Made by a program: the position numbers and the translations under genes
Origin: Corynebacterium sp.
Lineage (GTDB): Bacteria > Actinomycetota > Actinomycetes > Mycobacteriales > Mycobacteriaceae
Direction of reading: 5' to 3'
NCBI RefSeq assembly: GCF_022712275.1
Contig: NZ_JALAGU010000039.1
Location: 1-20,467 of the forward strand
DNA: 20,467 nt
The notes under the pieces: model-generated
Told to the model about the DNA's origin: nothing
What the model saw: only the letters and a program-made list of their open reading frames with translations
The model's database searches: none
Shown: positions 1 through 5,944 of the stretch, one piece after another
Layout: each line of letters opens with the position of its first letter
How positions within the stretch are numbered: position 1 is the first letter of the stretch

Positions 1-464
1 ACACCGGGAATCGTGGTCACCGGGGTGGACTTTTCCTTCCGCTGATGCCCCCAGGCCCTGGCGCAGCATCAATGTCGCCACGGTCTTCACGGTGACCTCA
101 GTGCCCTCCCGGGCGAGCTGCGCACGGCCCCGGAAAACCCCGTAGACGTCATCGGACCCGGCGAAGACCTTCCCGACCCTGGTGCCCGGTTCGTAGCGCT
201 CGTCGGACGTTGGCAAAAGCTCGCCGACAAGGCTGCTGCTCTTCCCAGGAACCTGTTGTCCTTGTGCAACTCGGCGACCTGAAAGCACAGGGCCTTGAGC
301 TCGGCGCGTTCATCCAGGGTCAGTTCCCCGGTCGGTCCGCCGGCCCCGGTGGCTCATACGGCGGCGACCCACTTGCCCAACGACTGGGAACCGACACCCA
401 GCTCCCGGGCGACCTCGGCGATGGTGCGTCTCCGGAGTCGTTTGCCGGGGATCTTCCCGGCCAT
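1..464 (-). pseudogene. Degenerate IS3-family transposase (orfA/orfB remnant)
   Basis: Reading leftward from the ATG at 464, the first part encodes a helix-turn-helix-like stretch ending in VARELGVGSQSLGKWVAA, typical of IS3 OrfA. An in-frame TGA at 354-356 interrupts it. The same frame then continues with DERAELKALCFQVAELHKDN and RFLGRAAAL, the usual coiled-coil end of OrfA. Further left, in another frame, comes an OrfB-like segment (DDVYGVFRGRAQLAREGTEV, then TVKTVATLMLRQGL) followed by a frameshift near 45-55. The OrfA N-terminus is shortened and much of early OrfB is missing. With a stop, a deletion and frame changes, this cannot encode an active transposase. The family call rests on recalled IS3 motifs; the IS subgroup is unknown. 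Confidence 0.7.
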
Positions 465-530
465 GGTGACCTCCTCTCGTGCGGGTCGGGTCCCGCTACT
501 TCGCGTGCCCACTCAACGAACGTAGGGCCA
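1..530 (-). mobile_element. IS3-family insertion sequence remnant, one end at about 530
   Basis: The segment carries a decayed IS3-type transposase read leftward. A likely terminus lies near 530, where the minus strand begins TGGCCCTACGTTCGTTGAG; a TG start is typical of IS3-family ends. Integrase-like coding resumes immediately to the right, at about 532, which supports this boundary. The other end lies outside the window, so the inverted repeat and any target duplication cannot be checked. The stretch 465-530 is non-coding IS leader with a good ribosome binding site (GAGGAGGTCACC) just before the transposase start. Confidence 0.6.
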
Positions 531-531
531 G

Positions 532-828
532 CGTCGCTCGTTCCGCCCTGCCGTGAAGACGATTCGTCACAGTGATCCGGAGTTCCCCGACCTCACCCTG
601 CATGATCTTCGGCATACAGCGGCGTTATTGGCTATCTCTTCCGGCGCGACACCGCCGGCGGTTCAGCGGATGCCGGGACACTCCAGTGCTGCGTTCACGC
701 TGCGGGTGTACACGGGACTGTTCGATGATGATCCGGAATCGGTAGCGGTGAAGATGGATGCGCGGATCTCTGGCGGACTGAGAGCGGACCAAACCAAAAA
801 AGACCCTCACTCCGACTGCTCGGAATGA
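532..828 (+). pseudogene. Tyrosine recombinase (phage-type integrase), C-terminal fragment
   Basis: About 98 codons remain of a catalytic domain that in intact integrases sits in a protein of roughly 350-400 residues. HDLRHTAA carries the second active-site arginine, PGHSSAAFTLRVY holds the GH box, and the nucleophilic tyrosine lies in LRVYTGLFDDD. The box-I arginine and the N-terminal DNA-binding domain are absent. Integrase-like coding (RRSFRPAVKTIRHSDP) starts at about 532, directly after the predicted IS end, so the IS probably split the gene. A GTG at 553 gives an open frame but has no clear ribosome binding site. The stop codon lies inside the tRNA terminator hairpin, so the last residues are encoded by host sequence. 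The gene points at the 3' end of tRNA-Ala, the classic place for an integrase of a tRNA-integrated element. It cannot function alone. Confidence 0.75.
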
Positions 829-834
829 GGGTCT
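795..834 (-). terminator. Rho-independent terminator of the tRNA-Ile/tRNA-Ala transcript
   Basis: On the minus strand a hairpin spans 834 to 801: a 9-bp arm (AGACCCTCA / TGAGGGTCT), one A/C mismatch, a 5-bp inner stem (TCCGA / TCGGA) and a 4-nt loop. A run of six T residues follows (complement of 796-801). It lies about 19 nt beyond the 3' end of tRNA-Ala, where termination of the tRNA pair is expected. The integrase remnant reads through it on the other strand. Confidence 0.85.
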
Positions 835-852
835 GACCTGGGTCATTACTTG

Positions 853-925
853 TGGAGCTGAGGGGAATCGAACCCCTGACCTTCTGCTTGCAAAGCAGAT
901 GCTCTACCAATTGAGCTACAGCCCC
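853..925 (-). tRNA. alaT: tRNA-Ala (anticodon TGC)
   Basis: This is a 73-nt cloverleaf on the minus strand starting GGGGCTGTAGCTC and ending CAGCTCCA. The 7-bp acceptor stem includes the G3:U70 pair that identifies alanine tRNAs. The anticodon loop TTTGCAA gives anticodon TGC, the T-arm contains GGTTCGATTCC, and the discriminator base is A. CCA is not encoded; the next bases are CAAGT. The gene lies 13 nt downstream of tRNA-Ile and probably shares its transcript. Its 3' half faces the integrase remnant, so it is the likely attachment site of that element. Confidence 0.95.
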
Positions 926-938
926 AAAAGTCCGTTGG

Positions 939-1012
939 TGGGCCTAGCAGGATTTGAACCTGCGACCTCGTCATTATCAGTGACGCGCTCTAACCACCTG
1001 AGCTATAGGCCC
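939..1012 (-). tRNA. ileT: tRNA-Ile (anticodon GAT)
   Basis: This is a 74-nt cloverleaf on the minus strand starting GGGCCTATAGCTCAG and ending CTAGGCCCA. The acceptor stem GGGCCTA / TAGGCCC is perfect. The anticodon stem CGTCA / TGACG encloses the loop CTGATAA with anticodon GAT. The T-arm contains GGTTCAAATCC and CCA is not encoded. In mycobacteria the same pair, tRNA-Ile then tRNA-Ala, follows gyrA and the DUF3566 gene. No rRNA gene is associated here. Confidence 0.95.
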
Positions 1013-1026
1013 TCGAACGAATGGAA

Positions 1027-1056
1027 ACTATACCGACACTCTCCCGAAACACACAA
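1027..1056 (-). promoter_or_regulatory. Predicted promoter of the tRNA-Ile/tRNA-Ala pair
   Basis: On the minus strand there is a strong -10 hexamer, TATAGT (1027-1032), with a weak -35 candidate, TTGTGT (1051-1056), at 18-bp spacing. The mature 5' end of tRNA-Ile is 14 nt downstream, so transcription would start about 7 nt before the tRNA. The segment 1013-1096 otherwise holds no gene. Confidence 0.55.
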
Positions 1057-1096
1057 ACCAGCAGGTCACAATGTATTTTCACAGAATTTCAGCGTG

Positions 1097-1702
1097 TCAT
1101 TCCACGCGGTGTGTGCCACTGCCCCAGCCAGCCGCCGCCGCACCACCGGCAGCGGGCGCTTCCACGGCCACCTCGGCGGTCACCGTGTCCGCCTCAACAG
1201 CCATTTCAGTGTCTGCTGCAGCCTCCGTTCCGGTGTCAACCTCAGCGTTCCCAGCAGCGTCCCCAGCAGCGACCTCAGCCTCCGCAACGCTCTCGGAAGC
1301 GGAAGCCTCGGCAGCCTCGGCAGCCTCCAGGACAGCACCGGCACCGAGAGTCACCCGCAGGCCCCCCACATAGCCCGCCACGGCGTTGTAGAGCATCGCG
1401 CCCAGCGGAATGAACAGCGCGGCGACAACGACCTCCACGACGCCCACGAGCGCGGCGATACCGAAGTACATGCCCGCACTGACACCGTCAGCACCGAGCA
1501 GGTCTCCGGCAAGGCTGTTCACCCGGTCCCAGACCCCGGCAGCACCGAGGATGATGTAGACGAGCACCGCCGCGATCATCCACGCAACGAAAAGGCACAC
1601 CCCCACGGCCGCACCGAGCTTCGCGGCACTGCGGGGGTCGATCGAGGCGAGCGTGGTCCGGACCAGGGTCGGCCCGTCCTCGCGCACGGTCCCGTCACTC
1701 AC
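1097..1702 (-). CDS. DUF3566 membrane protein downstream of gyrA
   Basis: The protein has about 201 residues. A DUF3566 core begins at VRTTLASIDPRSAAKLG, followed by two hydrophobic membrane spans (VCLFVAWMIAAVLVYIILG and the IAALVGVVEVVVAALFIPLG region) separated by a loop containing WDRVNSLAGDLL. The core ends with the family-typical YNAVAGYVGGLRVTL. A tail of about 80 residues rich in Ala, Glu and Val follows and is probably disordered. I chose the GTG at 1702 because GGAGAGGA sits 4 nt upstream; an in-frame ATG at 1717, 6 nt after the gyrA stop, has no such site. The gene is likely cotranscribed with gyrA. Its mycobacterial counterpart (Rv0007) occupies the same place, but its role is not firmly known. 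Family call confident; function open. Confidence 0.85.
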   Translation of the reverse strand: MSDGTVREDGPTLVRTTLASIDPRSAAKLGAAVGVCLFVAWMIAAVLVYIILGAAGVWDRVNSLAGDLLGADGVSAGMYFGIAALVGVVEVVVAALFIPLGAMLYNAVAGYVGGLRVTLGAGAVLEAAEAAEASASESVAEAEVAAGDAAGNAEVDTGTEAAADTEMAVEADTVTAEVAVEAPAAGGAAAAGWGSGTHRVE

Positions 1703-1723
1703 GGCGTCCTCTCCCATCGGGCC

Positions 1724-4234
1724 CTACTGGTCCTCGTGCTCGGCGACCTGCTGGGCGGATTCTTCGCCCTCGTCCTCGACATTGCGGTCGATGGCGAGCA
1801 GTTCGACGCCCTTGGCCAGGTCGACCAGGCGCACACCCATGGTCGCACGGGAGGTCTTGCGGATCTGCCCGACCTCGGTGCGGATGATCCCGCCGGCACT
1901 GGTGACGGCGAAGATCTCGTCGTCCTCGGTGACGGTGACTGCACCGATGAGCTTGCCGCGCTTGGCGTCGTACTTGAACGTGACCACACCCATGGTGCCG
2001 CGACCCTTGACCGGGTACTCCTCCATCGGGGTGCGCTTGCCGTATCCACCCGAGGTGGCGACAAGCAGGCAGGAGTCGTCGTGGACGACGGTGAGAGCCA
2101 GCAGCTGGTCCTCGCCGCGGAAACGCATGCCCTTCACACCGGCGGTCGCGCGGCCCATCGGACGCAGCGTGTCGTCGTCGGCGGTGAACCGCAGTGCCTG
2201 ACCCTCCTCGGAGACGAGGAGCAGGTCATCGTCCCCGGTGCACAGCTGCGCACCGATGAGCTTGTCGCCCTCGTTGAGGTTGATGGCGATGAGGCCGCCG
2301 GACCGGGCGGTGTCGTAGTCGGTGAGGCGCGACTTCTTCACGCGTCCCTGCTGGGTCGCCAGGACCAGGTACGGGGCGTCCTCGAAGGACTGGATCTGGA
2401 TGATCTCCGCGATCTGCTCGCCGGGCTGGAACTCCAACAGGTTGGCGACGTGCTGGCCACGGGCCGTACGGGACGCCTCGGGCAGCTCGTACGCCTTGAG
2501 CCGGTACACACGGCCGTAGTTGGTGAGGAACATGATGATGTCGTGCGTGGAGCACACGAAGAAGTGACGCACGATATCGTCCTGCTTCAGCTCGGCACCC
2601 CGGACACCCTTGCCGCCACGACGCTGCGACCGGTAGTTGTCCACCTTCGTGCGCTTGGCGTAACCGGTGGAGGTGATCGTGACGACCACATTCTCCCGGG
2701 CGATGAGGTCCTCCTCGGACACGTCACCGGTGGCGCCGACGATCTCGGTACGACGCTCGTCGCCGAACTTCTCGACGATCTCGGCGAGCTCGTCGCGGAC
2801 GATCTCACGCTGACGCTCAGGGGACGCCAGGATCGCCTTGAGGTCAGCGATGGTCTCCTCGATCTCGGCGAGTTCGTCGATGATCTTCTGGCGCTCCAGG
2901 GCGGCAAGGCGACGCAGCTGCATCGCAAGGATGGCGTCCGCCTGGACGTCGTCGATATCGAGGAGGTCTTTAAGGCCCTCACGGGCGATGTCGACGGTCG
3001 CGGACCGACGGATCAGGGCGATGACCTCGTCGAGGGCGTCGAGCGCCTTGACCAGACCACGCAGGATGTGGGCGCGCTTCTCGGCCTCGTCGAGACGGAA
3101 CTGGGTCCGTCGCACGATGACCTCGATCTGGTGCTTCACGTAGAGGCGCAGCATCTGGTCGAGACGCAGGGTGCGCGGCACCGAATCGACGATGGAGAGC
3201 ATGTTCGCGCCGAAGCTGGTCTGCAGCTGCGAGTGCTTGTAGAGGTTGTTCAGCACGACGCGCGGCACGGCGTCCCGCTTGAGCGTGACGACGATGCGCA
3301 TGCCGACGCGGTCGGAGGACTCGTCGTCGATCTTGGAGATGCCGGCGATCTTGCCGTCGCGCACCTGCTCGGCGATGGAGCTGACCAGGTTGTCCGGGTT
3401 GACCATGTAGGGCAGCTCGGTGATGACGATGATCTGGCGGCTGCCCTCCTCCTCGATCGTGGACCTGCCGCGCATGCGGATCGAACCACGACCGGTGGTG
3501 TAGGCGTCCTTGATGCCCTGGTCGCCGACGATGAGGCCGGCGGTCGGGAAGTCCGGGCCCTTGACCCGCTGCATGCAGGCCTCGAGCGCGGTCTGTTCGT
3601 CCGCCTCCGGGTTCTCCAGGAGCCAGAAGATGGCCTCGGCGAGCTCGGTGAGGTTGTGTGGCGGGATGTTCGTCGCCATACCGACGGCGATACCGCTGGA
3701 ACCGTTCATCAGCAGGTTCGGGACGCGGGACGGGAGAACGTCCGGCTCCTGGGACTTGCCGTCGTAGTTCGGGGAGAAGTCGACGGTGTTCTCGCGGATG
3801 TCCCGGACCATCTCAAGCGCCAGCGGCGTCAACCGGCACTCGGTGTAACGCATGGCGGCGGGGCCGTCATTGCCGCGGGAACCGAAGTTCCCCTGTCCGT
3901 CGACGAGCGGGTAACGCATCGACCACGGCTGCGCCATACGGCACAGGGTGTCGTAGATGGCCGTGTCGCCGTGCGGGTGGTAGTGGCCCATGGTCTCGGC
4001 GACCGGGCGGGCCGACTTCACGTAGCCACGGTCGTGGCGGAAGCCGTTGTCGTACATCGCGTAGATGACGCGCCGGTGGACCGGCTTCATGCCGTCGCGG
4101 ACCTCGGGGAGGGCCCGACCCACGATCACGCTCATGGCGTAGTCGATGTAGCTGTTCCGCATCTCCTCGGTGAGGTCGATGGGGGTGATGCGGTCGAACA
4201 GCGTCTCGCCGCCGCCGTTGGTGTCGTCGCTCAC
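1724..4234 (-). CDS. gyrA: DNA gyrase subunit A
   Basis: GyrA is the DNA breakage-reunion subunit of the A2B2 gyrase that introduces negative supercoils using ATP. The 836 residues show the type II topoisomerase start DYAMSVIVGRALPEVRDG, the catalytic tyrosine in AMRYTEC (about Tyr130), the C-terminal pinwheel domain, and the GyrA box QRRGGKG that is needed for DNA wrapping. The start is the GTG at 4234, preceded by AGAAGGGA at a spacing of about 9 nt; an upstream in-frame ATG at 4276 overlaps the predicted promoter and is unlikely. The quinolone-determining stretch reads HPHGDTAIYD, with Thr91 at the E. coli Ser83 position and the acidic Asp95 intact. The acidic C-terminal tail is short. It sits about 9 kb from gyrB rather than next to it. 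Confidence 0.98.
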   Translation of the reverse strand: MSDDTNGGGETLFDRITPIDLTEEMRNSYIDYAMSVIVGRALPEVRDGMKPVHRRVIYAMYDNGFRHDRGYVKSARPVAETMGHYHPHGDTAIYDTLCRMAQPWSMRYPLVDGQGNFGSRGNDGPAAMRYTECRLTPLALEMVRDIRENTVDFSPNYDGKSQEPDVLPSRVPNLLMNGSSGIAVGMATNIPPHNLTELAEAIFWLLENPEADEQTALEACMQRVKGPDFPTAGLIVGDQGIKDAYTTGRGSIRMRGRSTIEEEGSRQIIVITELPYMVNPDNLVSSIAEQVRDGKIAGISKIDDESSDRVGMRIVVTLKRDAVPRVVLNNLYKHSQLQTSFGANMLSIVDSVPRTLRLDQMLRLYVKHQIEVIVRRTQFRLDEAEKRAHILRGLVKALDALDEVIALIRRSATVDIAREGLKDLLDIDDVQADAILAMQLRRLAALERQKIIDELAEIEETIADLKAILASPERQREIVRDELAEIVEKFGDERRTEIVGATGDVSEEDLIARENVVVTITSTGYAKRTKVDNYRSQRRGGKGVRGAELKQDDIVRHFFVCSTHDIIMFLTNYGRVYRLKAYELPEASRTARGQHVANLLEFQPGEQIAEIIQIQSFEDAPYLVLATQQGRVKKSRLTDYDTARSGGLIAINLNEGDKLIGAQLCTGDDDLLLVSEEGQALRFTADDDTLRPMGRATAGVKGMRFRGEDQLLALTVVHDDSCLLVATSGGYGKRTPMEEYPVKGRGTMGVVTFKYDAKRGKLIGAVTVTEDDEIFAVTSAGGIIRTEVGQIRKTSRATMGVRLVDLAKGVELLAIDRNVEDEGEESAQQVAEHEDQ

Positions 4235-4274
4235 GTAGTGCGATCCCTTCTGGCTGCCTGGATATGACCTGACC

Positions 4275-4283
4275 ATTCTAGCA
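4275..4283 (-). promoter_or_regulatory. Predicted gyrA promoter (extended -10)
   Basis: The minus strand carries TGCTAGAAT, an extended -10 element (TGn plus TAGAAT, hexamer at 4275-4280). No convincing -35 is visible at 17 bp, which extended -10 promoters tolerate. The predicted start near 4268 leaves a leader of about 33 nt that includes the gyrA ribosome binding site. Confidence 0.5.
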
Positions 4284-4323
4284 TGTCAGGGGACGTATTT
4301 CCGGCGGCTCGCACCTCTTCTTC

Positions 4324-4342
4324 CCGGTTTCACGGTTAGGCT
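4324..4342 (+). promoter_or_regulatory. Predicted leaderless promoter of the siderophore-interacting protein gene, with weak DtxR/IdeR-box resemblance
   Basis: The hexamer TAGGCT (4337-4342) ends 7 nt before the ATG at 4350. No Shine-Dalgarno precedes that ATG, so transcription probably starts at the start codon. The surrounding GGTTAGGCT (4334-4342) matches the core of the DtxR/IdeR consensus (TWAGGTWAGSCTWACCTWA) in its left half only. Iron control would suit the gene, but the match is incomplete. Confidence 0.4.
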
Positions 4343-4349
4343 GGGCTGC

Positions 4350-5234
4350 ATGAGTGACAGAACACAGGAATCAGGACGCCCCGCACGCCGTCGACCCCCG
4401 GTGCCCAGCCTCGCGAAGGTGACGGACGTACGCACGATCCCCGGCGGCATGGTCCGCGTCACGGTGGCTCCGTCGAAGCCTGTCGCCGACATGGACCTGG
4501 TCTTCACCGACCATTACGTGAAGCTGCTCTTCCCGCCCGCCGGTGCGTCCTGGTCCTGGAATGACGCCGATCTCGACCCCGCCACGCTGCGCGACGTCTA
4601 CCCGCGCGAGGAGTGGCCCGTGATGCGTACCTACACGCTGCGTTCATGGGACGCCGCGGCGAACACCCTCGACATCGACTTCGTCGTCCACGGCGACACC
4701 GGTCTCGCCGGCCCCTGGGCCGCCACGGTCGAACCTGGTGCGGTCATCGGTTTCGCCGGTCCGGGTGGCGCCTGGCGTCCCTCCCCCGACCACGACCGCT
4801 TCGTGCTCGTCGGTGACGAGGCCGCGGCACCGGCGATCTTCGCGGCCGTCGAGGCGCTCCCCGCAGGTGCGACCGCCGAGGTCTTCGTTGAGGAGGAGGA
4901 CGCCGACCACGAGCTGGAGGCACCGGAGTCCGCCGCGGAGGTTACCCTGCACCGCGTCCTGCGCAACGGTGCGGTACACGGCACGGAACTGGTCCGCGCG
5001 GTCGTGGACTCCGGTCTCGCCGGTGAGGGGCGTGCATCGTGGTTCGTCCACGGTGTGGCCGAGATGATCCGCGATATGCGTCGTCACCTTTTCGTGGACA
5101 ACGGTATCCCCAAGGCCGATGTATCGATCTCCGGCTACTGGCGGCTCGGCATGGTGGAGGACGAATGGCAGGCCTCCAAGCGCGAGTTCACCGAGGAGAT
5201 CGAGGCCGCTGAGGCTGCCGCGCTGAAGAGTTAG
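4350..5234 (+). CDS. Siderophore-interacting protein (FAD-dependent ferric-siderophore reductase family)
   Basis: This family reduces Fe(III) bound to siderophores in the cytoplasm, releasing iron, with NAD(P)H as donor. The 294 residues show the FAD-binding signature RTYTLR (residues 93-98) in the flavin barrel, PGAVIGFAGPGG (about 129-140), and the nucleotide-binding strand FVLVGDEAAAPAI (151-163) followed by a helix. The family-typical ending SGYWRLGMVEDEWQASKREF is also present. Length is normal. No signal peptide or membrane span is seen. The ATG at 4350 lacks a ribosome binding site and appears leaderless. The gene is divergent from gyrA and convergent with the flavin-reductase-like gene, with 9 nt between their stops. 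No siderophore transporter or synthesis gene is nearby, so its partner is unknown. Confidence 0.9.
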   Translation: MSDRTQESGRPARRRPPVPSLAKVTDVRTIPGGMVRVTVAPSKPVADMDLVFTDHYVKLLFPPAGASWSWNDADLDPATLRDVYPREEWPVMRTYTLRSWDAAANTLDIDFVVHGDTGLAGPWAATVEPGAVIGFAGPGGAWRPSPDHDRFVLVGDEAAAPAIFAAVEALPAGATAEVFVEEEDADHELEAPESAAEVTLHRVLRNGAVHGTELVRAVVDSGLAGEGRASWFVHGVAEMIRDMRRHLFVDNGIPKADVSISGYWRLGMVEDEWQASKREFTEEIEAAEAAALKS

Positions 5235-5243
5235 GCGGCAGAG

Positions 5244-5714
5244 TCAGGCCGCAAGGTAGAGGTACGGACGCTCGGCGTCCGTGATCTCACCGGTGGTCCG
5301 CTGGCTCACGTGGAGCAGGGCGACAGTGTGGCCTCCGGCATCGAACTCCTGGTAGAGCCGGGTGGTGAGGTGAACCGAGGCGCCGTCGACGACTCCTGCC
5401 CCGCTGCGGTCCGCGTGGAGGGACGCCGGGAGATGCTCCCGGGTGAAGCGGCCCGCGGCGAGGGTCTGGAGGGGATTGAGGACCGAGATCCCGAGAGTCG
5501 GGGCGGTACGGATCTCCTGCCAGGCGGGATCGTCAGCGGGGACGCGGACGGAGACGAGTCCGGGGGCCAGGCTCTCGTCGAAGAAGGAGTCGATGACCAC
5601 ACACATCATCCGACCGTTGACCTCCGCGGCCAGGACGGCCAGCGGAAGTCGGGCCTGGTCGGCGACATTTCCTGTGTTGGTGGCGGCTTCGGCCGCCTTC
5701 AGTGCTGTGGTCAT
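5244..5714 (-). CDS. Flavin-reductase-like protein (FMN-binding split barrel), candidate partner of SsuD
   Basis: This protein of about 156 residues resembles the flavin_reductase domain, which binds FMN and reduces it with NAD(P)H for monooxygenases. Supporting segments are AEVNGRMMCVVIDSFFDESL, LVSVRVPADDPAWQEI, LGISVLNPLQTLAAGRF and a late strand pair near HTVALLHVSQRTTGEI. The match is at fold level, and the N-terminal barrel strand is divergent. I chose the ATG at 5714; a frame extending to 5750 would run through the promoter. There is no Shine-Dalgarno, and a promoter places transcription start at this ATG. Its operator-promoter element shares 18 identical bases with that of ssuD, so a role in supplying FMNH2 for sulfonate oxidation is a reasonable inference. 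Alternatively it could be a general FMN-binding oxidoreductase. Confidence 0.7.
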   Translation of the reverse strand: MTTALKAAEAATNTGNVADQARLPLAVLAAEVNGRMMCVVIDSFFDESLAPGLVSVRVPADDPAWQEIRTAPTLGISVLNPLQTLAAGRFTREHLPASLHADRSGAGVVDGASVHLTTRLYQEFDAGGHTVALLHVSQRTTGEITDAERPYLYLAA

Positions 5715-5721
5715 GACGACA

Positions 5722-5750
5722 AGTAGACCACTCGGTCTGGACGAATGCAA
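5722..5750 (-). promoter_or_regulatory. Predicted leaderless promoter of the flavin-reductase-like gene
   Basis: On the minus strand TTGCAT (5745-5750) and TCTACT (5722-5727) are separated by exactly 17 bp, and the ATG at 5714 follows after 7 nt. The -10 is a poor match to consensus. The inverted-repeat operator at 5724-5739 covers the -10 and most of the spacer, an arrangement expected for repression. Confidence 0.5.
5724..5739. promoter_or_regulatory. McbR-like operator, box 1
   Basis: TAGACCACTCGGTCTG fits TAGAC-N6-GTCTA, the published C. glutamicum McbR consensus, in 9 of 10 fixed positions. AGACC and GGTCT form a 5-bp inverted repeat. It overlaps the promoter of the flavin-reductase-like gene. 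Its 18-bp context (5722-5739) is identical to that of box 3 in front of ssuD. Confidence 0.65.
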
Positions 5751-5803
5751 GTACCGATCTGTCTACTTTCTCTGTCTTTCCAGGTCACACCGTGAAAATT
5801 AAG

Positions 5804-5819
5804 TAGACCAAGCGGTCTG
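5804..5819. promoter_or_regulatory. McbR-like operator, box 2
   Basis: TAGACCAAGCGGTCTG again fits TAGAC-N6-GTCTA at 9 of 10 positions. It lies 80 bp (centre to centre) from box 1, in the divergent gap between the flavin-reductase-like gene and the HNH gene. It could act with box 1 or serve a rightward promoter; the sequence does not decide. Confidence 0.55.
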
Positions 5820-5932
5820 TATAGGTAGTTACCCGACACCTTCCCGACAGCTCCCCCGCGACCCACTCCTCGTCCATGTGTACATATGTTCTATTAAGTG
5901 CCGGAGTGACGTTCCGGCGTCCGCCCGCCTCC

Positions 5933-5938
5933 TACCCT
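5933..5938 (+). promoter_or_regulatory. Candidate -10 of the DUF222/HNH gene (leaderless)
   Basis: TACCCT ends 6 nt before the ATG at 5945, and no Shine-Dalgarno is present. A -35 is not evident. Confidence 0.35.
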
Positions 5939-5944
5939 GACACC

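Noticed and set aside
354..356. Programmed recoding or selenocysteine at the in-frame TGA of the transposase
   Set aside because: The gene also has a shortened N-terminus, a large deletion and further frameshifts, so simple decay explains the stop.
899..4267. A 1,122-codon open frame antisense to gyrA and the DUF3566 gene
   Set aside because: It runs through both tRNAs and mirrors gyrA codons; long antisense frames are expected in GC-rich genes, and its protein is low-complexity His/Asp/Val-rich with no domain.
4328..4336. Half parS (GTTTCACG) upstream of the siderophore-interacting protein gene
   Set aside because: The right arm is missing; ParB needs the full palindrome.
5285..5300. Another parS-like CACGTG at about 5288
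   Set aside because: The context CTCACGTGGA lacks the flanking GTTT/AAAC arms, so it is only a chance CACGTG.
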